A program made the position numbers and the translations under genes. The notes below the pieces were generated by a model. That model was not told the DNA's origin, did not search any database, and saw nothing but the letters and a program-made list of their open reading frames with translations. From contig NZ_LIPW01000002.1 of the NCBI RefSeq assembly GCF_001418345.1, positions 124,001-188,000 on the forward strand: a DNA stretch of 64,000 nucleotides. The letters run 5' to 3'. Source of the stretch: Pseudidiomarina woesei. GTDB taxonomy: Bacteria; Pseudomonadota; Gammaproteobacteria; Enterobacterales; Alteromonadaceae. Below are positions 17,900 through 30,156 of this stretch, in pieces; position 1 is the stretch's first letter; every line of letters starts with the position of its first letter.

Positions 17900-19249
17900 T
17901 TAACGCTGCACCGTCCCCCATAAATCATATTCATCGGCATGTTCAATCAACACGTCGACCATGTCACCAGGTGCGACGTTCTGTTCACCATTTAAGTAAA
18001 CTAAGCCGTCAATTTCAGGTGCATCAGCATAGCTGCGGCCAATGGCCCCTTCGTTATCAACTTCGTCAATGAGCACGCGCAGGGTGCGGCCGATTTTAGC
18101 TTGTAAACGTGCCGCACTAATTTGTTGCTGCACTTCCATAAAACGCGCATAGCGTTCTTGCTTGATATGCTCGGGAACCGGGTCGGGTAACTCGTTGGCT
18201 TTGGCGCCTTCAACGTCTGAGTAGGTGAAGCAACCAACGCGGTCAAGTTGTGCTTCGCGTAAAAATTGCAGCAGCTCTTCAAATTCTTCTTCAGTTTCAC
18301 CCGGAAAGCCAACAATAAAGGTGCTGCGAATGGTCAAGTCAGGGCAAATTTCACGCCATTTTTGAATGCGCTCAAGAGTGCGCTCAGCTGAGCCTGGACG
18401 CTTCATGAGGCGTAAAATGCGCTTATTCGCATGCTGTAACGGAATATCCAAATAAGGCAGCAGCTTACCTTCAGCCATTAATGGAATAACGTCGTCAACC
18501 GATGGATAAGGGTAGACATAGTGCAGACGAACCCAAATACCGAGCTTACCCAATGCTTCGCACAGTGCTTGCATGCTGGTTTTTACCGGTTGGCCATCCC
18601 AAAACCCAGTTTTGTGCTTTACATCAACGCCATAAGCGCTGGTGTCTTGTGAGATAACTAGTAGCTCTTTGACACCAGCATTGGCTAAGCGCTGGGCTTC
18701 GTTTAATACGTCACCAATTGGTCGGCTCACTAAGTCGCCGCGCATGGAAGGAATAATACAGAACGTACAACGATGGTTGCAGCCTTCAGATATTTTCAAA
18801 TACGCAAAATGCCGTGGTGTCAGTTTCACCCCAGTTTCTGGCACTAAGTTTTCAAATGGAATTTTTTCAGGTTTAGGCACATGTTGATGTACATGCCCCA
18901 TCACTTCTTCATAGGCATGCGGACCAGTAATAGCCAGCACATTGGGGTGTACTTCACGAATTTCATCGTCTTTAGCGCCAAGACACCCAGTGACTATAAC
19001 TTTGCCATTTTCGTTTAATGCTTCACCAATGGCGTCAAGCGACTCTTGAACGGCCGAGTCAATAAAGCCGCAGGTATTTACAATAACCATATCGGCATTG
19101 TCGTAACTGTTAACGATATCGTACCCTTCGGTGCGAAGTTGGGTAAGAATACGCTCAGAGTCCACCAAGTTTTTCGGGCAGCCAAGGCTAACAAAACCTA
19201 TTTTTGCCGAGTTTGACGAGGTGTTCGGGGTAAATTGTTCAACAGTCAT
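17900..19249 (-). CDS. rimO: Ribosomal protein uS12 methylthiotransferase RimO
   Basis: A 449-residue radical-SAM enzyme that adds a methylthio group to an aspartate of ribosomal protein S12. The N-terminal UPF0004 domain ([19 protein letters not shown]) carries cluster cysteines at GCPKN, NTCGF and TGCLGA; the radical-SAM motif is [20 protein letters not shown] (CxxxCxxC), and the C terminus has a TRAM-like segment ([18 protein letters not shown]). Length and [12 protein letters not shown] distinguish it from the related MiaB. A terminator follows the gene. Confidence 0.95.
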   Translation of the reverse strand: MTVEQFTPNTSSNSAKIGFVSLGCPKNLVDSERILTQLRTEGYDIVNSYDNADMVIVNTCGFIDSAVQESLDAIGEALNENGKVIVTGCLGAKDDEIREVHPNVLAITGPHAYEEVMGHVHQHVPKPEKIPFENLVPETGVKLTPRHFAYLKISEGCNHRCTFCIIPSMRGDLVSRPIGDVLNEAQRLANAGVKELLVISQDTSAYGVDVKHKTGFWDGQPVKTSMQALCEALGKLGIWVRLHYVYPYPSVDDVIPLMAEGKLLPYLDIPLQHANKRILRLMKRPGSAERTLERIQKWREICPDLTIRSTFIVGFPGETEEEFEELLQFLREAQLDRVGCFTYSDVEGAKANELPDPVPEHIKQERYARFMEVQQQISAARLQAKIGRTLRVLIDEVDNEGAIGRSYADAPEIDGLVYLNGEQNVAPGDMVDVLIEHADEYDLWGTVQR

Positions 19250-19289
19250 TGTGCGCTCATGTGCTTATTAAAACGAAGCGCAGATTATA

Positions 19290-20156
19290 TCACGGCTGAA
19301 TTGGCTCTAACCACTGTTTCAAAGTTTGTTGAAAAGCTGGGTCTTGCTGTACTTGTGGAATGGCCGAATTTATACGCTGTATTACTTCTGAACCCCAGTC
19401 ATTGCGAGTGCAGGCTACAGCGCCTTTGATACGTTCTCCAGCTAACTGAGCAATGGGTAGGAAAGCTAAATTTCCGCCTTCGGTTTGTTCGTAATAAGCT
19501 TTGATCATTGGGTAATCAATCGTGAAATCAATGCGCTCGCGAAGAATCATGGATAGCATGGCGGTGTTCGCGTTATCGCTCGTTAAATCAAGGTGTAGTG
19601 ACGTATCTAGCACGTATTGTTCAAGTAAACTTTGTAACTGCCCGTACATACGGCCAATGGGCTGAACGAATCTATAACTACGATCAGCTAGCATCAACTC
19701 AAGATCAACCGGGTTGCCATACTTTTTAGTTAAAGTGTCGGCGAGGGCTGGGCGAGTAATAATTCCGTGTGATGGGTAGTCGTGGGTTGGTTCTGAATAA
19801 ATAATTAACTGTTGGTCATTAGCCGGGCGGTGAATCATACACGGGTAACACAAGTTTTGCTCATTCTCCCACAACATACCAATTCGCGCTTGGGGCAAGT
19901 ATTCTACTTGGTGTTGTGTATTTGGCATTACACGCTTGAATGAGTCGACAAGCACATCGCAAACACCTTGGTGAGCAAGTTCACCGTCAATAATATGAAA
20001 GGGCGGTGCGACATTGGCCGACCAGAGGATGTAGTCGTCTGCTGGTCGATTCGGTTTAAGACTGTCTGCTGTCGCGAGGGCACTGCCCGCGGTGCACATG
20101 AGTAGCATGCCCACCAGCGACATCATAAGGTGCCCCAACGAAATCTGATTTTTCAT
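19290..20156 (-). CDS. Periplasmic solute-binding-like protein (SBP family 3 type)
   Basis: A 288-residue exported protein: signal peptide (LMMSLVGMLLMCTAGSALAT) and then a two-lobed periplasmic binding-protein pattern (ILWSANVAPPFHIIDGELAH, near the N terminus, and MILRERIDFTIDYPMIKAYY later). This resembles bacterial extracellular solute-binding family 3, but ligand residues are too divergent to name a substrate. No ABC permease or ATPase genes are adjacent, so it may be a stand-alone sensor or an orphan. It lies between rimO and cysZ on the same strand, with 55 bases to cysZ. Confidence 0.7.
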   Translation of the reverse strand: MKNQISLGHLMMSLVGMLLMCTAGSALATADSLKPNRPADDYILWSANVAPPFHIIDGELAHQGVCDVLVDSFKRVMPNTQHQVEYLPQARIGMLWENEQNLCYPCMIHRPANDQQLIIYSEPTHDYPSHGIITRPALADTLTKKYGNPVDLELMLADRSYRFVQPIGRMYGQLQSLLEQYVLDTSLHLDLTSDNANTAMLSMILRERIDFTIDYPMIKAYYEQTEGGNLAFLPIAQLAGERIKGAVACTRNDWGSEVIQRINSAIPQVQQDPAFQQTLKQWLEPIQP

Positions 20157-20211
20157 TCTGCAACACTGCTCGATTGCTTAACATGTTAAAAAATTATAAA
20201 CAGGTCGAGAG

Positions 20212-20976
20212 CTATTTCATAGTGTCATTCGTCGCGAATCTTATGTGATCTACCCACATTGCCGTGGCGCCGCAAACCGCGACTGGAATCATCACCAAGT
20301 TAACGACAGGAATACTGGCGAGAACCGCGACAATACAGCCAAAGCTAAGGCTTTTTCCGGAGCGTTGCCAGAGTTCAGCGCGCATGGTTCGAAACGGCAC
20401 TTTGTGGTTGTCGAAGGGGTAGTCGGCATACTGAATGGTCATCATCCAACCGCCAAATAGAAACCACAGCAGTTGACCAATTATTGGAACGAACAGTAGC
20501 AGTAGGCCAAACCCAATAATTCGGGGTAAAAAATAGATGATTTTTTGTAGCTCGCGGCCAATAATCCGCGGAATATCACGCACCATACCGCTAATACCAC
20601 CGTCAACAGGGGCAATACCGGTGAGCTTATATTCTACTTTTTCGGCGAGCAAGCTATTAAAAGGGGACGCAATAATATTGGCAACACTGGTAAAGGTAAG
20701 TGCGAATACCAACACCACCCCAATCACAACCAACGGCCACAGTAATACTTCTAGCCATTGTAAATAGCTAGGTAGCCATGCCTTGAGGTCAGCCACCCAC
20801 ATAGTCGCGTAATGAAAGGTGTAATAAATAGCGACACTAAATAGCACGACATTGATCAGTAAAGGTATCCAAACGTAACGGCGCACACCTTTTTGAAAGG
20901 CGAGCTCAAAACCTCGGGCCACATAACTGCCACCAAATTCACTATAAACCGGCATAGACATCCTTTGCTGTTTCAT
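20212..20976 (-). CDS. cysZ: Sulfate transporter CysZ
   Basis: A 254-residue inner-membrane protein with about four hydrophobic segments and CysZ landmarks (SPFNSLLAEKVEYKLTG, ADYPFDNHKVPFRTMR). CysZ takes up sulfate for cysteine synthesis. The first ATG (20976) has no visible ribosome-binding site; an in-frame ATG seven residues on (20955) is preceded by AGGA and may be the true start. It is divergent from smc. In E. coli cysZ neighbours zipA and ligA, and here smc is inserted between them, as seen in pseudomonads. The 193-base gap to smc holds no feature I can call with confidence. Confidence 0.9.
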   Translation of the reverse strand: MKQQRMSMPVYSEFGGSYVARGFELAFQKGVRRYVWIPLLINVVLFSVAIYYTFHYATMWVADLKAWLPSYLQWLEVLLWPLVVIGVVLVFALTFTSVANIIASPFNSLLAEKVEYKLTGIAPVDGGISGMVRDIPRIIGRELQKIIYFLPRIIGFGLLLLFVPIIGQLLWFLFGGWMMTIQYADYPFDNHKVPFRTMRAELWQRSGKSLSFGCIVAVLASIPVVNLVMIPVAVCGATAMWVDHIRFATNDTMK

Positions 20977-21169
20977 ATGATTCGTTATGGCTGATTATAA
21001 CGCAGTCAGCCAATTGATTTCACAGCGAACTGTAAGTAAATATTATCTTATTGAGATTGTTCTAGAACGTGTAAATCTGTTACAAAATAGCTGATTATCT
21101 GCTAATGTCGAAGCCATTTAGCACGAACAACCATATCTTTAACTGGTAGCGAACGTATAACGACTATAA

Positions 21170-24100
21170 ATGCGCCTAAAACATATAAAACTGGTTGGCT
21201 TTAAATCATTTGTCGACCCCACAAAAGTACCCTTCCCGCACCAAATGACCTGTGTGGTAGGGCCTAATGGTTGTGGCAAATCAAATGTTATCGATGCGGT
21301 ACGCTGGGTGCTTGGCGAGAGTTCAGCGAAGAACTTGCGCGGCGATGCTATGACGGACGTTATTTTTAACGGTTCGAATGCGCGCAAACCGGTTTCACAA
21401 GCCAGTGTTGAGTTAGTTTTCGATAATACATCGGGGCGTATTCAAGGCGAATATGCCAATTATGCTGAGATTTCTGTCAAGCGTCTCGTCACTCGCGACG
21501 GCCGTTCGGATTATTTTTTAAATGGCAGCAAGTGTCGACGACGTGACATCACAGACTTGTTTTTAGGCACAGGTTTAGGCCCACGTAGCTACGCCATAAT
21601 TGAGCAGGGCATGATTTCACGGCTGATTGAGTCAAAACCCCAAGAGCTGCGTGTATTTCTTGAAGAAGCGGCAGGTATTTCGAAATACAAAGAGCGCCGC
21701 CGCGAAACTGAAAACCGTATGCAGCACACGCGCGATAACCTTGATCGTTTAAACGATGTGCGTGACGAACTAGGAAGTCAATTAGATAAATTGCAACGCC
21801 AAGCCGCAGCTGCTCGCCGCTACAAAGATTTAAAAGCACAAGAGCGCAAGTACAAAGCCGAGTTGCAAGCACTGCGCTGGTTAGCACAAGAGCAACAAGC
21901 TGAATCTATTCGGGCCAAGATTCGTGAACAAGAAACAGAGCTCGAGCGGTGGCTGGCGGAACAGCGCGGGAGCGAACGTGGCACGACGGAGTTGCGTGAG
22001 CAAGCTGAAGAAAGTAAGCAAAAGTTAGATGCCGTGCAGCAGCAATATTATCAGCTAGGCAATGACGTTACTCGTACCGAACATCAACTACAAACGCAAC
22101 GCCAACAACTGCAACAGCGCGAACAGCGGCGGGCACAATTACAGGCTGAGCTGAGTCAGTTGCAGCAAACCCTTGCTGATGATCAACTACAGCGCGAAGA
22201 GCTTGAAGCCACGGTGATTGAACTGCAGCCACAACATGAAGCGGCAGAGCAAACAGTTGCAGCAGCGAGTGAACGATTTGAGCAGGATGAGTCGGCTTGG
22301 TTAAAGTGGCAAGACGACTATCAGCAACACCTTGATGCATTGCAGCGCCGCCGTGAACAACAACAGCAGTTACAATTGCAGCAGCAGCGCTTAGAACATC
22401 AGCAACAGCGACTTAGCGACGAATTAACTCGCGCTAAAACCGCCATTGACGAATTGCAACGCGAACAACAGCAATTAGACAGCAGCGATTTGCAAACGCA
22501 AATTGCGAAACTGACAGAACACGCTGAATTGCAGCAGCAGCGTGTTCTGCAAGCGCAATCACAACAACAGCAATTGCACGCTGAACTTGAGCAACTATTC
22601 GTTGAGCGCGACGAACAAAAGTCGACTCAACAACAGCTGCTCGGGCGCCAAAGCTCCTTGGAACATTTATTAAAAGCCGCTCAAGCGCAAGACTGGCCAG
22701 CGGCCGTACAGCAATGGCTGCAACAACACAACATCAAGCCACTCGGGCAGGTTCGAGACTTGCTGCAAGCCGATACCGACTGGCAACTGGCCGTTGAACA
22801 AGTTATTGCCCCTTGGCTAGATGCTTGGGTGGTAGAAAAATTACCCGCCCAATGGCCACAGCAGCTCGGTGCGCGTCTAATTACCCTAAGCACTCGTAAC
22901 GTTGCAGCGACTAGCTTGGCAAGTAAAGTGACGGGGCCATTGGCGCGGTGGGCATTATTGCAGGGCATAACCTGTGTCGACAATGCAGATAGCGCAACGC
23001 CTAATGACGCTTGGATAACGGCACAAGGCCAATGGCTACATCGCGGTGGTTTTCAGGTAGCGAATTTTACTGCCGCAGACAGCCAGCTCGCGCAACAACA
23101 AGAGCTGGCTGATGTGCTGGCGTCACAGCAACAAGCAGAACAACGCTTAGCGACCATTGAGCAGCAACGCCAACAGCTACAGCAACAACTTGAAGAAGTG
23201 CAACACCAACATAGCCAGACTCAAGATAACCTACGAGAGGTGCAGGCGCAGCTAGCAAGCCGCCAAGAAAAACTGAAGTGGCAGCAGCAACAAGCGCAAG
23301 CGTTAGGGCTTAAGCAGCAACAATTGAGCGAGCAATGCGAGCAATGGCAGCAAGAGCAAGAAACGCTCGCTTTGACCCAGCAAGAGGTTGAGCAGCAGCT
23401 ATTGCAGCTAAGCGAACAGCAACCCACCGGCGATGACGATAGTTGGCAAGCAAAACGCAGTGAACTGCAGTTGGCGCGGCAGCAATCGCGAGATGCTTTA
23501 ACGACCGCGCAACAACAGTTACAACAATTGACCATGCAACTGCAGCAGGCGCAAACCCAGTTGCAACACCATCAAACGCTGATAAGTCGTGTTGCGCAGC
23601 AACAGCAGCAATTACACGAACAGTTACAACAGTTAAATGAACCCGATGTTGAAGGCCAAGAGCAGCTTGAGCTGTTAGCCATGCAGCTTGAGGAACTGTT
23701 GCAAACGCGCGAGCAGGTGGACGAAGAGCGGCGTACGTGGGCGAATACCTTAAGCGAACAAGAAGCTAAAATTCGTGAAATTAGCCAAGGCGCACAAGGT
23801 GTGCATGGACAAGTGGAAAAAGTTCGCGCGCAATTGCAAAGTAGCCAAATGGAGCTTGCTGCGCTGCAAGAGCGCACTCGCAACGTATTGGCCGTGCTAC
23901 AAGAAATGAACCAACCATTAAAACCAGTGCTTGAGCAGTTGCCTGAAACCGCAGATGAAAAAGCTTGGCAAACAGAATTGGAGCGTTTACAAAACGCCAT
24001 CCAACGTCTTGGAGCCATTAACTTAGCAGCCATCGAGGAAGCGGAAACCCTCGCAGAGCGCAAGCAATATCTGGATCAGCAAAACGACGATTTATCGGCG

Positions 24101-24625
24101 GCATTGGAAACTCTTGAAACGGCTATTCGAAAAATTGACAAAGAAACGCGACATCGTTTCCGCACCACATACGATGCAGTAAATAGCGGGTTGCAAGAGT
24201 TGTTTCCAAAAGTGTTTGGCGGCGGCAGTGCCTACTTAGAACTGACCGACGACGACCTGTTGGAAACCGGTGTGAGCATTATGGCGCGGCCGCCGGGTAA
24301 GAAAAACAGCACAATTCACTTGCTTTCGGGTGGTGAAAAAGCGCTGACCGCTTTATCATTAGTTTTTGCCATATTTCGTTTAAATCCGGCGCCGTTCTGT
24401 TTGCTCGATGAAGTGGACGCGCCGCTAGACGACGCTAACGTGGGGCGATTCTGTCGATTAGTTGAGGAAATGTCTGCGAGCGTACAATTTATTTATATTA
24501 GCCATAATAAAGTGGCGATGGAAATGGCGTCCCACTTAGCTGGGGTAACCATGCAAGAAGCTGGAGTGTCGCGGCTAGTTGCTGTGGATATAGATGAAGC
24601 CGTGGCGCTTACTGAAGCGTCTTAA
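21170..24625 (+). CDS. smc: Chromosome segregation ATPase SMC
   Basis: A 1151-residue SMC protein. The N-terminal head has Walker A (VGPNGCGKSNVIDAVRWVLG), the C-terminal head has the signature LSGGEKALTALSL and Walker B (FCLLDEVDAPLDD); two long coiled-coil arms flank a hinge at about residues 500-640. It organises and separates chromosomes with ScpA and ScpB, whose genes are not in the window. E. coli uses MukB instead, so this separates the organism from Enterobacteriaceae. The arms are exceptionally rich in glutamine. No clear Shine-Dalgarno precedes the start. It begins the smc-zipA-ligA row. Confidence 0.96.
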   Translation: MRLKHIKLVGFKSFVDPTKVPFPHQMTCVVGPNGCGKSNVIDAVRWVLGESSAKNLRGDAMTDVIFNGSNARKPVSQASVELVFDNTSGRIQGEYANYAEISVKRLVTRDGRSDYFLNGSKCRRRDITDLFLGTGLGPRSYAIIEQGMISRLIESKPQELRVFLEEAAGISKYKERRRETENRMQHTRDNLDRLNDVRDELGSQLDKLQRQAAAARRYKDLKAQERKYKAELQALRWLAQEQQAESIRAKIREQETELERWLAEQRGSERGTTELREQAEESKQKLDAVQQQYYQLGNDVTRTEHQLQTQRQQLQQREQRRAQLQAELSQLQQTLADDQLQREELEATVIELQPQHEAAEQTVAAASERFEQDESAWLKWQDDYQQHLDALQRRREQQQQLQLQQQRLEHQQQRLSDELTRAKTAIDELQREQQQLDSSDLQTQIAKLTEHAELQQQRVLQAQSQQQQLHAELEQLFVERDEQKSTQQQLLGRQSSLEHLLKAAQAQDWPAAVQQWLQQHNIKPLGQVRDLLQADTDWQLAVEQVIAPWLDAWVVEKLPAQWPQQLGARLITLSTRNVAATSLASKVTGPLARWALLQGITCVDNADSATPNDAWITAQGQWLHRGGFQVANFTAADSQLAQQQELADVLASQQQAEQRLATIEQQRQQLQQQLEEVQHQHSQTQDNLREVQAQLASRQEKLKWQQQQAQALGLKQQQLSEQCEQWQQEQETLALTQQEVEQQLLQLSEQQPTGDDDSWQAKRSELQLARQQSRDALTTAQQQLQQLTMQLQQAQTQLQHHQTLISRVAQQQQQLHEQLQQLNEPDVEGQEQLELLAMQLEELLQTREQVDEERRTWANTLSEQEAKIREISQGAQGVHGQVEKVRAQLQSSQMELAALQERTRNVLAVLQEMNQPLKPVLEQLPETADEKAWQTELERLQNAIQRLGAINLAAIEEAETLAERKQYLDQQNDDLSAALETLETAIRKIDKETRHRFRTTYDAVNSGLQELFPKVFGGGSAYLELTDDDLLETGVSIMARPPGKKNSTIHLLSGGEKALTALSLVFAIFRLNPAPFCLLDEVDAPLDDANVGRFCRLVEEMSASVQFIYISHNKVAMEMASHLAGVTMQEAGVSRLVAVDIDEAVALTEAS

Positions 24626-24659
24626 CAACAATTACGATTAGGCAAGTGAGTTGCATGAT

Positions 24660-25652
24660 ATGAGTACGATGCAGATAGTTTTTAGTATCATCGGGTTAGT
24701 GCTAATCGCCGCGATTATCGGTCACGGTATATGGACCATTCGGCGCAATGAAAAAGCGCAGCAACAGCGCGCCGAAATAATCGAACAAAAGCGTCGACAA
24801 GTGGACAGCCAAGGCTTTGATGATGATGGTGTTGGCGCCGTTCGGGTCGTTAAAAGCGCACCGCGAAAAGCCGCCGAGAGTATTCCTGAGCCTCGTTTAG
24901 AGTCGATTGACGAGGTGCCTGAAGCGAAAAGTCATAAGGCTGCAGAACATGAGGTTCAGCCCGAAGTCGCTATTCGAGCCAGTGACGATGAGCCTGAACT
25001 TGATTTACCAGAAGTGAAAGTCGAGCACGAGGAGTTACTTGAGCGGTCGCAGACAAAATCTGCAGAGCCTGCGCCGGCAAGTGCCACACGAAAAGCGGAT
25101 AGCAAACCTAGCGCTGAATCATCGCGCGCGTCGCAAACAACAACGACAAATGCATCGCAACCATCTCAGCAAAGTATGGAACTACCGCTTGAACGAAGCG
25201 ATGACGAGCCAATGCTTAATGACGAACCGGACGAAGTTATTGTCCTGCACGTAAGCGGAGATATTCAGGGGGCTGTATTGTTGCAACAAATGACCGAGCT
25301 TGGTTTTAAGTTCGGTGATTTCGACATATTCCACCGCCACGTAGATACCGCTGGAAATGGCGCTGTGTTGTTCAGCTTAGCAAACATGTATAACCCGGGC
25401 AGCTTTAACATCGACTCCATAGAAACCTTCCAAACAGACGGCGTCGCCCTGTTTTTGGCCTTACCAATAAAAAGCAACTCGCTGCAGGCATTTAACATGA
25501 TGCATAACGCCGCAGTGAAGCTAGCTGCTGCAGTAGGGCGCGGGCAGGTGCTCGACGAGCATCGTAATCCTTTGACTCGCCAAGCGGTGCAGCACATTCA
25601 TCAGCGAATACGTGAATTTGAACGTAAACGGCTGATCAAACATTCAAGCTAA
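24660..25652 (+). CDS. zipA: Cell division protein ZipA
   Basis: A 330-residue division protein that tethers FtsZ to the inner membrane. It has an N-terminal membrane anchor (FSIIGLVLIAAIIGHGIWTI), a basic segment, a long acidic linker rich in E, S and P, and a C-terminal FtsZ-binding domain (IVLHVSGDIQGAVLLQQMTE to the end). The frame opens with TTG at 24651, but ATG at 24660 or 24669 is a more usual start; I use 24660. It starts 34 bases after smc ends and nine bases precede ligA. Confidence 0.92.
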   Translation: MSTMQIVFSIIGLVLIAAIIGHGIWTIRRNEKAQQQRAEIIEQKRRQVDSQGFDDDGVGAVRVVKSAPRKAAESIPEPRLESIDEVPEAKSHKAAEHEVQPEVAIRASDDEPELDLPEVKVEHEELLERSQTKSAEPAPASATRKADSKPSAESSRASQTTTTNASQPSQQSMELPLERSDDEPMLNDEPDEVIVLHVSGDIQGAVLLQQMTELGFKFGDFDIFHRHVDTAGNGAVLFSLANMYNPGSFNIDSIETFQTDGVALFLALPIKSNSLQAFNMMHNAAVKLAAAVGRGQVLDEHRNPLTRQAVQHIHQRIREFERKRLIKHSS

Positions 25653-27707
<2,055 letters not shown>

Positions 27708-27711
27708 TTGC

Positions 27712-29322
27712 TTAAGACTGCGTGTTTAACCGGGTAACATCAACGTATAGTTTAAGTTGCTGGCCCGGTTGCAGGTAGTTATTACGATTGATTTGATTCC
27801 ATTTCTCAATGTCAGTAATACTCACATTAAAGCGCGATGCAATACGCGCTAACGAGTCACCCGAACGGACTTTATAATTAAGGCTGCGAACAACGCCAGC
27901 TGGCTTTTCTGAGTGAGGCAACCAAACGACTAATTTTTTGCCGGGGCGTAGTGGGTCGGTCGGCGCCATGCCATTCCAACTCGCTAATGACCGTAAATTC
28001 ACATTATATTCGCGACTAATATCCCAGAGCGTGTCGCCGCTAACAACTTCATGCTCCACTTTGTATGCGCCACGCGATTGAGATTGCTTGCTCACTAAGC
28101 GTTGTTCTGCTGAGAGGCTGTATTCATCAAGGTCACGTGTGGCTACAGGCACCAATAGATGGTCACCGGCGCGAATAATATGGCCGGAAATATTATTGGC
28201 CTGTTGAATTGCTTTTGCGGTAGTGTGGTATTGCTTGGCAATAACTAACAAACTTTCACCAGATTTCACTTGGTGGCGAGTCCACTGCACGAGTTCTTTA
28301 CTGTCGGCGGTGGCTAACCAAGTTTGTAATTTACTTGCATTTTCTATCGGCAACAATAAACGGTGTGGCCCGACAGGGTCAGTAGCCCAGCGGTTATAAG
28401 CTGAGTTGTAATGATGCAAAGTGTCCAGATCAAGTTCAGCTATTTCTGCAGCCTTAGCTAAGTCAATTTGGCTATGCGCTTCAACAACAGCTAAGTAGGG
28501 CTTATTGTCAATGGGAAGCCAATGTTTGGCATAGTCATCGTAATTTTTGAGAATGTCGGCAAGTGCGAGTAGCTTCGGTACGTAAGCACGAGTTTCTCGC
28601 GGTAGATCGAGTGACCAAAAATCGGTAGGTTTACCGGCGCGCTTATTACGGCGGATTGAGCCTGCTACTCGGCCTTCACCTGAGTTATACGCAGCTAAAG
28701 CATGCAGCCAGTCGCCGTCAAAACGTTTTTGCAAAGCATCAAGGTAATCCAGAGCAGCGTGCGTCGCTGCGTATACATCACGACGGCCGTCATACCACCA
28801 ATTAATTTCTAAGCCATAGTGGCGCGCTGTACCTGGAATAAATTGCCAAACACCTGCGGCCCGACCGTGCGAGTACGCAAACGGATCAAATGCGCTTTCC
28901 ACAATAGGTAACAAGGCTAACTCTAATGGCATGCCACGACGTTCAATCTCATCCACAATCATGTACATGAATGGTTGTGCGCGTTTAGCTACACGTTCCA
29001 TGTAATATGGGTTATTTAAATACCAATTGCGCTGACTGACTAAGCGCGGAAGTTCAGGCGCTTCCATGGTTAACTGGCGACGAATACGTTGCCACAAATC
29101 GGCTTCTTGCTGAGGCGTAAGCTCAATGACTGCGGGCTCGACTTCGCTATGCTCAGCAATAGCCTCAGCCTCGAGTAAAGTATTCGTTTCAACAGGCTCT
29201 GCAACCGGCTCCGCAGGAACTGTTTGTATAGTTTCATTAGCAGCAGAGTCGCTTTGCCAAGGCGTTAACGAGCATCCCGTTGCCAAAGTACTCGAAATTG
29301 CCAGTGCTATCCATTTTTTCAT
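27712..29322 (-). CDS. mltD: Membrane-bound lytic murein transglycosylase D
   Basis: A 536-residue outer-membrane lipoprotein that cleaves peptidoglycan glycan strands. The signal ends in the lipobox STLATGC. A GH23 transglycosylase domain follows, with the catalytic glutamate in LPIVESAFDPFAYSHG and then AAGVWQFIPGTARHYGLE. Three LysM peptidoglycan-binding repeats close the protein (VKSGESLLVIAKQY, VVSGDTLWDISREY, VRSGDSLARIASRF). ATGs at 29331 and 29328 are in frame, but the one at 29322 has a GGA nine bases upstream. In E. coli mltD is also next to gloB. Confidence 0.94.
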   Translation of the reverse strand: MKKWIALAISSTLATGCSLTPWQSDSAANETIQTVPAEPVAEPVETNTLLEAEAIAEHSEVEPAVIELTPQQEADLWQRIRRQLTMEAPELPRLVSQRNWYLNNPYYMERVAKRAQPFMYMIVDEIERRGMPLELALLPIVESAFDPFAYSHGRAAGVWQFIPGTARHYGLEINWWYDGRRDVYAATHAALDYLDALQKRFDGDWLHALAAYNSGEGRVAGSIRRNKRAGKPTDFWSLDLPRETRAYVPKLLALADILKNYDDYAKHWLPIDNKPYLAVVEAHSQIDLAKAAEIAELDLDTLHHYNSAYNRWATDPVGPHRLLLPIENASKLQTWLATADSKELVQWTRHQVKSGESLLVIAKQYHTTAKAIQQANNISGHIIRAGDHLLVPVATRDLDEYSLSAEQRLVSKQSQSRGAYKVEHEVVSGDTLWDISREYNVNLRSLASWNGMAPTDPLRPGKKLVVWLPHSEKPAGVVRSLNYKVRSGDSLARIASRFNVSITDIEKWNQINRNNYLQPGQQLKLYVDVTRLNTQS

Positions 29323-29364
29323 GTACATCATTCCAAAACTCTAATTGGTCGGCAGTTTACGGGA

Positions 29365-30075
29365 TTAGAACTGGTCTTTCCACCGCCGCAGCTCGGCAAA
29401 ATGCTCAGAACCTTTGGCCCGTAAAAACGGATTAATTGCTTTTTCAATGCCAATTGTACTTGGCAACGTTTTTAACCCATGTTCGCGCAGTGCCCGAACT
29501 TGTTGGGCATATTGACGCAATGTTTCATTACTTGGTTCAGCTGCTAGCGCGAATTTTACGTTCGCTTCTGTGTATTCGTGTGCACAATAGACGCTGGTCA
29601 TGTCGGGGAGTTCAGCTAAGCACTGTAAAGATTCATAAAACTGTTCAGGTGAGCCTTCAAACATGCGGCCACAGCCAGCAGAAAATAATGTGTCACCAAC
29701 AAACACATGACCCGGTGTGTAAAAGCATATGTGGTCTAAAGTATGACCTGGGGTCGCGAAAACAGTAAAGGGTATGTCGCCGCTTAAACTAAAACGCTCA
29801 CCATGACCGACCGGATTGGTGACTCCTTCGATAGTGTCGGTATGAGGGCCGTAGACAGTCACTGGGTAATCTTTAAGAAGCGGTAACAGGCCTTGGGTAT
29901 GGTCCCAATGATGGTGAGTAATTAAGATGGCACTAATTTCCACGTCGTGGTGGCGCAGCCATTGGCGAACCGGCTGATCGTCGCCTGGGTCAACAATAAT
30001 GGCATCAGCGCCGTCGTATGGCTGAATGGCCCAAATGTAGTTATCATCAAAGGCCGGAATTGCGGACACGTGCAT
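29365..30075 (-). CDS. gloB: Hydroxyacylglutathione hydrolase (glyoxalase II)
   Basis: A 236-residue metallo-beta-lactamase-fold enzyme that hydrolyses S-D-lactoylglutathione, the second step of methylglyoxal detoxification. The binuclear metal site is intact: THHHWDHTQG, ATPGHTLDHICFY, VGDTLFSAGCGRMFEG and YCAHEYTEANVKF. The length is close to E. coli GloB (251). It is divergent from the methyltransferase gene, with an 81-base spacer that contains a 10-base direct repeat. Confidence 0.95.
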   Translation of the reverse strand: MHVSAIPAFDDNYIWAIQPYDGADAIIVDPGDDQPVRQWLRHHDVEISAILITHHHWDHTQGLLPLLKDYPVTVYGPHTDTIEGVTNPVGHGERFSLSGDIPFTVFATPGHTLDHICFYTPGHVFVGDTLFSAGCGRMFEGSPEQFYESLQCLAELPDMTSVYCAHEYTEANVKFALAAEPSNETLRQYAQQVRALREHGLKTLPSTIGIEKAINPFLRAKGSEHFAELRRWKDQF

Positions 30076-30090
30076 AATTCACCATCCTAT

Positions 30091-30110
30091 GAACGTAAGC
30101 GAACGTAAGC
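30091..30110. repeat. Two-copy tandem repeat in the gloB/yafS-like spacer
   Basis: GAACGTAAGC occurs twice in direct succession, 16 bases before the gloB start. It lies in the divergent promoter region. A role as a binding site or a replication slip product cannot be told apart from sequence. Confidence 0.8.
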
Positions 30111-30156
30111 TAATAAACGTAGTTATACGTTGTCATTATAACGAGGGCAAGCAACG

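Noticed and set aside
21059-21068. GTTCTAGAAC palindrome before smc as a LexA or other operator
   Set aside because: It does not match the CTG-N10-CAG LexA site, and 10-base palindromes of this kind arise by chance.
23572-24063. A 163-codon minus-strand open frame inside smc
   Set aside because: It is a shadow of the glutamine/leucine-rich coiled coil: the translation is low-complexity Ser/Cys-rich sequence and it has no credible ribosome-binding site.
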